Source: Acidobacteriaceae bacterium (GTDB lineage Bacteria; Acidobacteriota; Terriglobia; Terriglobales; Acidobacteriaceae). Taken from it: a stretch of DNA of 14,587 nucleotides. Positions 7,930 through 13,966 of this stretch are shown here, in pieces. How positions within the stretch are numbered: position 1 is the first letter of the stretch; each line of letters opens with the position of its first letter. The notes below the pieces were generated by a model. It was not told where the DNA came from, ran no database searches, and saw only the letters and a program-made list of their open reading frames with translations. The translations under genes and the position numbers were made by a program. The DNA is taken from the NCBI GenBank assembly GCA_003133425.1, contig PKXI01000156.1:963-15549 (forward strand). Reading direction: 5' to 3'.

Positions 7930-7956
7930 TTATCGGCACCAAGCAGCGAAAGCTAA
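7930..7956 (-). promoter_or_regulatory. Sigma-28 (FliA) type promoter for flbD-motA-motB
   Basis: Read on the minus strand the site is TTAGCTTT-N11-GCCGATAA. The -10 box matches the enteric sigma-28 consensus GCCGATAA in 8 of 8 positions, the 11-nt spacer is exact, and the -35 box matches TAAAGTTT in 5 of 8. The expected transcription start is near 7923, giving a very short leader with AAGGAG at 7916-7921 just inside it. No transcript data are available. Confidence 0.75.
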
Positions 7957-7980
7957 GAAATTAGAACGAAAGTTGCAGAA

Positions 7981-7999
7981 GTGTCCACGGACCGGACAC
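7981..7999. promoter_or_regulatory. Inverted repeat between divergent flagellar promoters
   Basis: GTGTCC-(7 nt)-GGACAC is a perfect 6-bp dyad midway between the two sigma-28-like promoters. A second, partly overlapping symmetry, CCGGGAC (8005-8011) against GTCC-C-CGG (8018-8025), encloses the fliC -35 box. Either may be an operator or an mRNA/DNA structure. No regulator can be named. Confidence 0.35.
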
Positions 8000-8013
8000 A
8001 AAAGCCGGGACGA

Positions 8014-8040
8014 TAAAGTCCCCGGAACCGACGCCGAAAA
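8014..8040 (+). promoter_or_regulatory. Sigma-28 (FliA) type promoter for fliC
   Basis: TAAAGTCC-N11-GCCGAAAA matches the sigma-28 consensus TAAAGTTT-N11-GCCGATAA in 6 of 8 (-35) and 7 of 8 (-10) positions, with the exact 11-nt spacer. It predicts a start near 8047 and a leader of about 105 nt before fliC. The leader has no obvious long hairpin. Confidence 0.78.
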
Positions 8041-8152
8041 AGGGGCCAGATGCGACGGTATCTGAATCGAAGACAGTCACCCAGGGTTAAACAAAAAATG
8101 GGGACGCCTTCGAGATCGGACCGTAAATCCACGCATCCCACAAGGAGAACCC

Positions 8153-9895
8153 ATGTCCCTGGGTGTCTTGAATAACATCTCAGCAATCTACGCACAGAAT
8201 AACCTGAGCAATACTCAGGCCTCACTGTCCAAAACACTTCAACAGTTGTCCTCTGGATCCCGTATCAACTCGGGCGCGGACGACGCAGCCGGCCTTTCAC
8301 TGGCCAATGGTCTTCAAGCCTCTTCGACCGCTCTTTCGCAGTCCGCGATGAATGCGTCGGAAGGCGTTGATTTTCTGCAGGTAGCCGATGGCGCGCTCTC
8401 GCAGGTTACCAGCCTTCTCAATCGCGCGGTCACACTGGCGACTGAGGCATCCAACGGCACGCTGAACAGCAGCCAGGTCAGCGCCGCCAATTCCGAGTAT
8501 CAGAAGATCCTGACTGAGACCGACACGATCAACAACAATACCGAGTACAACGGCATCAATACGTTTGCCAAGAACTCAGCGTTCACAGTGGGGAGCGCAA
8601 CCGATACCGTGAATATCGGCACCGCCGCCGGCGATACGTCTACCGTTACATTCGGCAATCAAACGCTAACGCTGAAGAACAGCGGCGGCGGCGCTGCGGG
8701 TGCCGGCCAATATACACTCAAGGCCACTGATACTATCAGCAACGTTGCGTCCCAGATCAACCAAGCCTTCGGGGCTAGTGTGGCGACGGTCCAGGGCAAC
8801 CAACTGGTACTCAGCGGCGGCGCGCAGATCGGCAACACTCAGACCGCAGCCACCTTTACAGGAACCACGTTCAATGTGAAGAACGCAAACGATATCATTA
8901 CTCCTGGTGCAGCTGGCATCACATATGCGAGTACGGCGGCTGGTGCCGCGGCATCTCTCGGAGGCATTTTCGGGGCTGGGGGCGCAGGCGGTACGATTGC
9001 TCAATTGCAGGCAGCCATCGCAGCCAGGGAAGTTGACGGAGGAACCGCCGAAGTTCTCTCTAACGGTGGTTTGACTCTTACACTCTCGGGCGCTTCCGCG
9101 GCAATGGTTGCGACAGGCTCGACGGAATCTGGATCGGGGGTCACGTCCCTCACGGATACTGTCAACGTCTCCAGTAAAGCCGCGAGCGGAACCCCCAGTT
9201 TGACAGTGGGAAATTCCGCCGACCTGTTGAAGATCGGCGCCGGCGATGCTCTGACGCTCACAGGCGCGAACGGAACGTCCCTGAATCTCTCCACCGTGAC
9301 GAACAGCGTATTCGCGGCGGCAGGAGCTGGCGGCAACCTTTCACAATTATCCGCAGCGATTAACGCCGCCGGTCTTGCGGGCGTGACGTCTACCGTCTCC
9401 GACAACCAACTCAACATCGCCGGCGGAAGTTTGTCAGTGAACGTCGCGGGCGCCATGACTGAGGCGGAAGGCGCCAACACGGCGACTAATCAGAGTGTGT
9501 CCATTTTCACATCGGACGGCACAATTTCACAGTCCTACAACAATTCCGCTTCCGATTTGGTACAGACCAGTTCCAGCGCGCTGTCGCTTGCCGGAACCGG
9601 CCTGACCAGCACCGCCGGCGCACAGGCTGCCCTGACGGCAATCAATTCTGCCATTACAGCCGTTGCTGCGGCTCGCGGCACGATCGGCGCAAACATCAAC
9701 ACGCTGACGGCAGTCGAGAATGTCATGACCACTCAGTCGACCAACACACTGGCCGCTGAAAATGACGTGACGGCGACCGATTACGGTCAGGCAACCTCTG
9801 ACATGTCGAAGTTCCAGATCCTGAGCCAGACCGGCATTGCCGCTCTCTCGCAGGCCAACCAATCGCAGCAATTGATCACCAAGCTGCTCCAGTAA
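8153..9895 (+). CDS. fliC: Flagellin
   Basis: This is the filament subunit, exported through the flagellar type III apparatus. The 580-residue protein has a conserved N-terminal D0/D1 region (about 1-140; LQQLSSGSRINSGADDAAGL, then a helix with LLNRAVTLATEASNGT) and a conserved C-terminal region (about 470-580; AARGTIGANINTL, ending QLITKLLQ). Between them lies a Gly/Ala/Thr-rich surface region of about 330 residues containing three related modules. In the stretch matching the TLR5-recognition segment of enteric flagellins the key Arg is present, but the following charged residues are replaced (NRAVTLAT where enteric flagellin has QRVRELAV). The start is clear: AAGGAG sits 5 nt before the ATG. 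A sigma-28-type promoter lies upstream and a hairpin follows the gene. It is monocistronic or loosely linked to fliD. Confidence 0.97.
   Translation: MSLGVLNNISAIYAQNNLSNTQASLSKTLQQLSSGSRINSGADDAAGLSLANGLQASSTALSQSAMNASEGVDFLQVADGALSQVTSLLNRAVTLATEASNGTLNSSQVSAANSEYQKILTETDTINNNTEYNGINTFAKNSAFTVGSATDTVNIGTAAGDTSTVTFGNQTLTLKNSGGGAAGAGQYTLKATDTISNVASQINQAFGASVATVQGNQLVLSGGAQIGNTQTAATFTGTTFNVKNANDIITPGAAGITYASTAAGAAASLGGIFGAGGAGGTIAQLQAAIAAREVDGGTAEVLSNGGLTLTLSGASAAMVATGSTESGSGVTSLTDTVNVSSKAASGTPSLTVGNSADLLKIGAGDALTLTGANGTSLNLSTVTNSVFAAAGAGGNLSQLSAAINAAGLAGVTSTVSDNQLNIAGGSLSVNVAGAMTEAEGANTATNQSVSIFTSDGTISQSYNNSASDLVQTSSSALSLAGTGLTSTAGAQAALTAINSAITAVAAARGTIGANINTLTAVENVMTTQSTNTLAAENDVTATDYGQATSDMSKFQILSQTGIAALSQANQSQQLITKLLQ
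8723..9445 (+). repeat. Three degenerate hook-IN-like modules in the flagellin surface domain
   Basis: Modules of about 40 residues occur at residues 191-227 (ISNVASQINQAFG...NQLVLSGG), 279-319 (IAQLQAAIAAREV...GLTLTLSG) and 393-431 (LSQLSAAINAAGLAGV...NQLNIAGG). They share the pattern: hydrophobic-S/A-Q-L helix, AAIN-like turn, a V/T-rich strand, then L-hydrophobic-GG. The pattern resembles the Flagellin_IN (hook IN) motif also present in the neighbouring FliD. The alignment was made by eye. Confidence 0.55.
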
Positions 9896-9925
9896 GCCGC
9901 GGAGCATAAACGTTGAACAGCGACG

Positions 9926-9963
9926 GAACGGGGGAGGCAGCGCGAATGCAGCTTTCCCCGTTC
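9926..9963 (+). terminator. Hairpin downstream of fliC
   Basis: GAACGGGG (9926-9933) pairs perfectly with CCCCGTTC (9956-9963), an 8-bp stem around a 22-nt loop, followed by a weakly T-rich TGCTTT. It lies 31 bp after the fliC stop. It is probably a terminator or 3' stabiliser of the abundant fliC message, though the T-run is poor and some read-through into fliD is possible. Confidence 0.5.
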
Positions 9964-10058
9964 TGCTTTGATGGCGAGCGCACTTCTTTAGACTTTCCTA
10001 ATTTTCTGCATTGTCAGTTGGTCGTTGATCTGATCTTGAACGGCTCGGGAGGAATCGC

Positions 10059-11501
10059 ATGGGTACTGTCGGTTTGAATTTCGGTTCCGCCACCAGCGGC
10101 CAGGGCTTCGATGTGACCACTACGGTGAACCAGATTGTCACCAATCTGCAGGCAGTGGAGACGCCCTGGAAGACCCAGTTGACGGCGTTGCAGAGCAAGG
10201 ACACGGCGCTATCCAGCCTGGGCACGCAGATTTCCACCCTTTCTACCGATCTGCAAAATCTGACAGATTTCAGCGGCACGATGGCGTATAAGACCGGGTC
10301 GAGCTCCGATACGAATGTGCTGACCTTGTCATCGGCCAGCGCGGCAGCCGTGGCCGGCACACATACGATCGTGGTTCAGAACCTGGCCCAGACATCGAGC
10401 GCTGCATCCGATGCGGTGGGCGCCTCGGATACGCTTACTGGCGGCATTACTTTCAAGATCGGAACTGGAGATTGGCAGACAGTCAACGTCGGCGATAGTT
10501 CGGCTGCGGCAACGCTTTCCGGACTCTCCTCGGCGATCAATAGTGCGGACCTGGGCGTAACGGCCAGTGTGCTGACAAATGCGGACGGTACGCAGAGGCT
10601 CTCGCTGGTCAGTGGGACCGACGGAGCCGCGGGCCAGATTACGATCGCAGATGCGACCAGCAACCCCACCAGTCCAACTACCCTGACGGACTCTACTACA
10701 GCCGACAAAAATGCGGGGCTGGGGCTCGCAACAATTCAGAACGGCATTGACGCCACCATTAATGTGGACGGAGTCACGCTCACCAGTGCTTCAAATACAG
10801 TCACCAACGCCATTCCGGGGGTGACATTTCAGTTGCTTTCAACGGGCAATACGAGTTCCGGTTCCGCGCCGGAGACGGTGCAGGTGATCATCGCTAACGA
10901 TACTTCCAGTATCGAAACCGCCATCAACACGTTTGTGACTGACTACAACACCACGATCAAGGCGATCAATGCCCAGGAAGGGAAAGATTCATCGGGCAAT
11001 CCGGAACCGCTGTATGGCACCACGGTTCTGTCCCAGTTGCAGCAGGGCCTGCTGTCGGCCGTAAGCTCATCGTTCGGCTCCAACACGATCAATTCGCTCA
11101 TCTCACTCGGCATTACAGCGAACGCAAGTGCCGATGGAACCATCAGTCTCGATGCCGACACGTTGAGCAGTGCTCTGAACAGCAACTTCGATCAGGTCGT
11201 TTCGTTGTTCCAGGACACGGGCAGCTTTGGCTCGGCCTTCACCGGTACGTTGGACGGTCTCGGTAACAGTAGCACCTCGGGAGGAGCGATCAGCCTGGCC
11301 TTGAGCGAAGACAGCAGCCAGGAGTCAACTCTGAATGACAACGTCACCAAACAGGAAGCCCTGATCGCTACGCAAAAAGCCGCCTTGACCACGGAACTGA
11401 ACTCGGCCAACCAGACTCTGCAGTCAATACCCCAAATGATCCAGCAGGTTAATGAAATGTACAGCGCGATCACCGGGTACAACTCCAACCAGAACGGATA
11501 A
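10059..11501 (+). CDS. fliD: Flagellar filament cap protein FliD (HAP2)
   Basis: FliD caps the growing filament and helps flagellin monomers fold into place. The 480-residue protein has the FliD N-terminal domain (about 1-105; FDVTTTVNQIVTNLQAVETPW followed by a heptad-like helical stretch) and a Flagellin_IN motif at about 147-196 (ATLSGLSSAINSADLGVTAS...QRLSLVSG). The FliD C-terminal domain follows (about 225-460), ending in a coiled-coil-like helix with KQEALIATQKAALTTELN and LNSANQTLQSIPQM. The size is typical. Start support is GGAGG 6 nt before the ATG. No sigma-28-type box was found in the 163-bp gap after fliC. Its stop overlaps the fliS Shine-Dalgarno, so fliD and fliS are one transcription unit. 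Confidence 0.96.
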   Translation: MGTVGLNFGSATSGQGFDVTTTVNQIVTNLQAVETPWKTQLTALQSKDTALSSLGTQISTLSTDLQNLTDFSGTMAYKTGSSSDTNVLTLSSASAAAVAGTHTIVVQNLAQTSSAASDAVGASDTLTGGITFKIGTGDWQTVNVGDSSAAATLSGLSSAINSADLGVTASVLTNADGTQRLSLVSGTDGAAGQITIADATSNPTSPTTLTDSTTADKNAGLGLATIQNGIDATINVDGVTLTSASNTVTNAIPGVTFQLLSTGNTSSGSAPETVQVIIANDTSSIETAINTFVTDYNTTIKAINAQEGKDSSGNPEPLYGTTVLSQLQQGLLSAVSSSFGSNTINSLISLGITANASADGTISLDADTLSSALNSNFDQVVSLFQDTGSFGSAFTGTLDGLGNSSTSGGAISLALSEDSSQESTLNDNVTKQEALIATQKAALTTELNSANQTLQSIPQMIQQVNEMYSAITGYNSNQNG

Positions 11502-11512
11502 GGAGCATCAGC

Positions 11513-11983
11513 ATGAACCCGTACCAGGCCCGAGCGTTTGAAGGAGCATCAGCCGTGGATCTCACGGTGGCTCTCTACGATGGCATCATTCGTTTCATGA
11601 ATCATGCGATCGACGCGGTGGAATGCGGAGATACAGGTCAGCGGCGAAACGCAGTCAAGCGTGCGATGGACATCGTGATTCACCTGCAGGCGACGCTGAA
11701 GATGGATATCGGAGGAGAGCCGGCGAAGGCGCTGGCGGAGTTCTACGTAGCTATTTTTGCGCTCATGCTTCAGGGATCGCAGGCGAACTCCAAGCAGAAA
11801 TTCGAGCAGGTAATCGCCTGTGTGCGAAATGTGCGTGGCGCGTGGCGCCAGGTGGCAAAAGACCCTGAGGTCAATCCAGCTCCACCGCAGATAGCCGGCT
11901 TTTCATCTGCACACATGCATTCGGGAATCGAAACCGCGGACTACGGGATGGAATCAGCGGCTGGCTCCAGGTGGAACGCGTGA
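11513..11983 (+). CDS. fliS: Flagellin export chaperone FliS
   Basis: FliS binds the C-terminal end of flagellin in the cytoplasm, stopping early polymerisation and aiding export. The 156-residue helical protein shows the family marks: MNPYQ start, LTVALYDGIIRFMNHAIDAV helix, a gap region GDTGQRRNAVKRAMDIVIHLQATL, then GGEPAKALAEFYVAIFALM and the final RGAW. Typical FliS proteins have about 125-140 residues; here a polar tail of about 35 residues follows (PPQIAGFSS onward). AAGGAG at 11500-11505 overlaps the fliD TAA and sits 7 nt before the ATG. The gap to fliD is 11 bp. The final base of its TGA is also the first base of the inverted-repeat element downstream. Confidence 0.95.
   Translation: MNPYQARAFEGASAVDLTVALYDGIIRFMNHAIDAVECGDTGQRRNAVKRAMDIVIHLQATLKMDIGGEPAKALAEFYVAIFALMLQGSQANSKQKFEQVIACVRNVRGAWRQVAKDPEVNPAPPQIAGFSSAHMHSGIETADYGMESAAGSRWNA
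11541..11557 (+). promoter_or_regulatory. Duplicated fliS ribosome-binding site with in-frame GTG
   Basis: The 13-mer AAGGAGCATCAGC at 11500-11512 (the normal fliS Shine-Dalgarno and spacer) recurs exactly at 11541-11553, inside fliS codons 10-14. Here AAGGAG stands 8 nt before a GTG (11555-11557) that is in frame as codon 15. It could start a 142-residue FliS lacking the first 14 residues, or it may be chance. Confidence 0.35.
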
Positions 11984-11989
11984 AAGACA

Positions 11990-12031
11990 GGGAATAGAGA
12001 ATAGAGAATAGAGAATAGAGAATAGAGAATT
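11990..12031 (+). repeat. Heptamer tandem array, left arm
   Basis: Six consecutive 7-bp units: GGGAATA, then four perfect GAGAATA, then GAGAATT. The array begins 6 nt after the fliS stop. The units fit GRGAMTA apart from the last base of the sixth unit. Confidence 0.92.
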
Positions 12032-12143
12032 AATTTTGCGAGTGACATTCTTTGAGACTCAAGCCTTGCTACTTCGCATTCTCGCAAACTCATTGGTTGC
12101 GCGAAAATTAATTCCCATGGATGAGCTTCTGAACCGGCTGTGC

Positions 12144-12164
12144 TAGTCCCTAGTCCCTATTCCC
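12144..12164 (-). repeat. Heptamer tandem array, right arm
   Basis: Read on the minus strand there are three consecutive 7-bp units: GGGAATA, GGGACTA, GGGACTA. They belong to the same GRGAMTA family as the left arm but in inverted orientation, and the unit copy number differs (3 against 6). Confidence 0.85.
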
Positions 12165-12172
12165 TGTCTTTG

Positions 12173-13924
12173 TCATCCGGCGACGGTGAGTTCTTCTTCG
12201 AGCTGCTGCTTCTGATAAAGGCCGGCATAGTATCCATCAAGGGCGAGCAGCTCGTCGTGCCTTCCCAACTCCACAACCCTGCCGTGATCAAGCACGGCGA
12301 TCTGATCGGCATTGCGCACGGTTGAGACGCGGTGTGAGATGAGGATGGTAGTGGACGTTGCGGTATAGGTACGCAACCCGCCAAGGATGCGCTCTTCGGT
12401 GTAGGTGTCCACGCTGGCCAGCGCATCGTCGAGGATGAGAATGGCAGGCCTGCGCACCAGTGCACGTGCGATTGCGCAACGTTGTTTCTGTCCGCCAGAC
12501 AGCGTGACGCCGCGTTCGCCGACGATGGTCTGAAAGCCTTGCGGAAACTCCTCGAACTCCCTGCGGATATGTGCGGCCTCGGCGGCTTCCAGCAGCTCTT
12601 CGGTGCTGGCATTCGGCGCTCCGAAGGCCAGGTTCTCGCGGATCGTTTCGCTGAACAGAAAAGTCTCCTGGCTCACCATGCCGATGTTCCGCCGCAGCAC
12701 AGCCAGCGGATATTCGCGCACCGGCCGGCCGTCGATGAGCAGTTCCCCTTCGGGAGCCTCATAGAGACGCGAGATCAGGCTGACCAGCGTGGATTTTCCA
12801 CAGCCGGTGGGGCCGACGATAGCCAGGCTGGAACCCGCGGGGATGCGCAGTGAGATTTCATGCAGGACCGCCGTGTCGCCATAGTTGAAGTTCAGGTTGC
12901 GGAATTCGATCTCGCCCTTGAGCACGGTGTCGGCGGCAATCCCGGGATCAGCGGAGCGGTCGTCGATGGCAGGTTCGGCTTTGAGCAATTCGTCGACGCG
13001 CGTTACCGAGGCAGTTCCGCGCTGGAAGATATTGATGACCCAGCCCACGGCGATGATGGGCCAGATGAGCATGATCATGTACACATTGAACTCGACGAAA
13101 TCTCCCACGGAGATGCGATGAGCAATGACCAGGTGGCCGCCGGCAAGCAGCGTGATGATCATGGAGACGCCGAGAACGAATTCGAGCGTGGGCCACAGCA
13201 TGCCCATGAGCTGGACGAGGCGCAGTGCGCGGCGGATGTACTCGCGGTTGAGCCGCTCGAACAGATTGATCTCTGACTCTTCGCGCGCAAACGCGCGCAC
13301 CAACCGCGCGCCGGAGTAGTTTTCCTGAGCCTGCGAAGAGATGTCGGAGAAGCTGGCCTGGATTCGCTCGAAGCGGGTGTGAATCCGATTGCCGAAGTAC
13401 TGGACAAGAATGCTGGCCAATGGCATGGGGGCCAGGGCCACAAGCGTCAGATACGGGCTGATGCGCAGCAGGAAGAAAAGTGCGCCCACGGTGAAGAAAA
13501 GCGTGTTGGCGCTGTACATGAGGGCTGGGCCGAGCAACATGCGCACCGCATTCAGGTCGTTCGTCATGCGGGCCATGATGTCGCCGGTGCGGTAGCGTTG
13601 ATAGAAGCCTGAGTCCTGCTCCTCCAGCTTGCGGAAGAGGTCGTTGCGCAGGTCTAATTCGATGTCGCGCGAGATGCCGATGAGAATCCAGCGCTGCGCG
13701 TAAAGGAAAACACCTTTGGCCATAGAGATGGCGACCAGCAGCCCGGCGTAGAAGAGAATCTTTTCGCGCGTGGTTCCGCTTTTCAGGACGTCGACGGCCT
13801 TTCCCAGAACCCTGGGAAACTGGACCGCAACTGTATTTGTGGCCACGCAGGAGAGCGTGCCCCACAGGTATCCCCAGCGGTAGCGGCGCATGTACCCAAA
13901 GAGGGGGGCCAGATCGCGAAACAT
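12173..13924 (-). CDS. ABC exporter, fused membrane and ATPase domains (MdlAB/YheI-like)
   Basis: This 583-residue half-transporter has an N-terminal six-helix type-IV ABC membrane domain (about 1-310) and a C-terminal nucleotide-binding domain (about 340-575). Visible motifs are Walker A GPTGCGKST at 371-379, a Q-loop (GMVSQETFLF), signature LSGGQ at 475-479, Walker B ILILDD at 495-500 and an H-loop SHRVST. D500 follows Walker B where most ABC ATPases have the catalytic Glu (LDDALASVD). This pattern is known from the degenerate subunit of heterodimeric exporters such as TM287 and BmrC. Membrane-domain sequences (RTGDIMARMTNDLNAVRMLLGP) are of the MdlAB/YheI/LmrCD type more than classical MsbA. 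The start is weakly supported (GGA 4 nt before the ATG). It lies 42 bp after the LptF/LptG gene, probably co-transcribed. The substrate is unknown: drug, lipid or peptide. Confidence 0.9.
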   Translation of the reverse strand: MFRDLAPLFGYMRRYRWGYLWGTLSCVATNTVAVQFPRVLGKAVDVLKSGTTREKILFYAGLLVAISMAKGVFLYAQRWILIGISRDIELDLRNDLFRKLEEQDSGFYQRYRTGDIMARMTNDLNAVRMLLGPALMYSANTLFFTVGALFFLLRISPYLTLVALAPMPLASILVQYFGNRIHTRFERIQASFSDISSQAQENYSGARLVRAFAREESEINLFERLNREYIRRALRLVQLMGMLWPTLEFVLGVSMIITLLAGGHLVIAHRISVGDFVEFNVYMIMLIWPIIAVGWVINIFQRGTASVTRVDELLKAEPAIDDRSADPGIAADTVLKGEIEFRNLNFNYGDTAVLHEISLRIPAGSSLAIVGPTGCGKSTLVSLISRLYEAPEGELLIDGRPVREYPLAVLRRNIGMVSQETFLFSETIRENLAFGAPNASTEELLEAAEAAHIRREFEEFPQGFQTIVGERGVTLSGGQKQRCAIARALVRRPAILILDDALASVDTYTEERILGGLRTYTATSTTILISHRVSTVRNADQIAVLDHGRVVELGRHDELLALDGYYAGLYQKQQLEEELTVAG

Positions 13925-13966
13925 AATTCCATTGTATCGGGGAGAGGGTGCGGGCGGGGTGCCAGT

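Larger units (their letters stand above)
11983..12171. repeat. Nested inverted-repeat element filling the fliS-ABC exporter gap
   Basis: Perfect 15-bp terminal inverted repeats AAAGACAGGGAATAG lie at 11983-11997 and, inverted, at 12157-12171. A second inverted pair (GAATTAATTTT at 12027-12037, inverted at 12104-12114) and a third (TTTGCGAG at 12035-12042, inverted at 12081-12088) are nested inside. A small palindrome TTGAGACTCAA sits near the middle (12052-12062). The element runs from the last base of the fliS stop to 1 nt before the stop of the convergent ABC gene. It has no coding content. It could be a MITE/REP-like repeat, a bidirectional terminator, or both. No target-site duplication is evident. 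Confidence 0.7.

Noticed and set aside
8047..8152. Three GGA triplets in the fliC leader as a CsrA-type control region
   Set aside because: The triplets do not sit in clear hairpin loops and one is simply the Shine-Dalgarno. Three GGA in about 105 nt is not unusual.
9964..10058. Sigma-28 or sigma-54 promoter for fliD
   Set aside because: No GCCGAT-like box with an 11-nt spaced TAAA, and no GG-N10-GC element with the right flanks was found. fliD may be read from fliC or from an unrecognised promoter.
11983..12171. CRISPR array or insertion sequence in the fliS-ABC gap
   Set aside because: The 7-bp units are contiguous without spacers, and there is no transposase frame or visible target duplication. 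It is a repeat element only.
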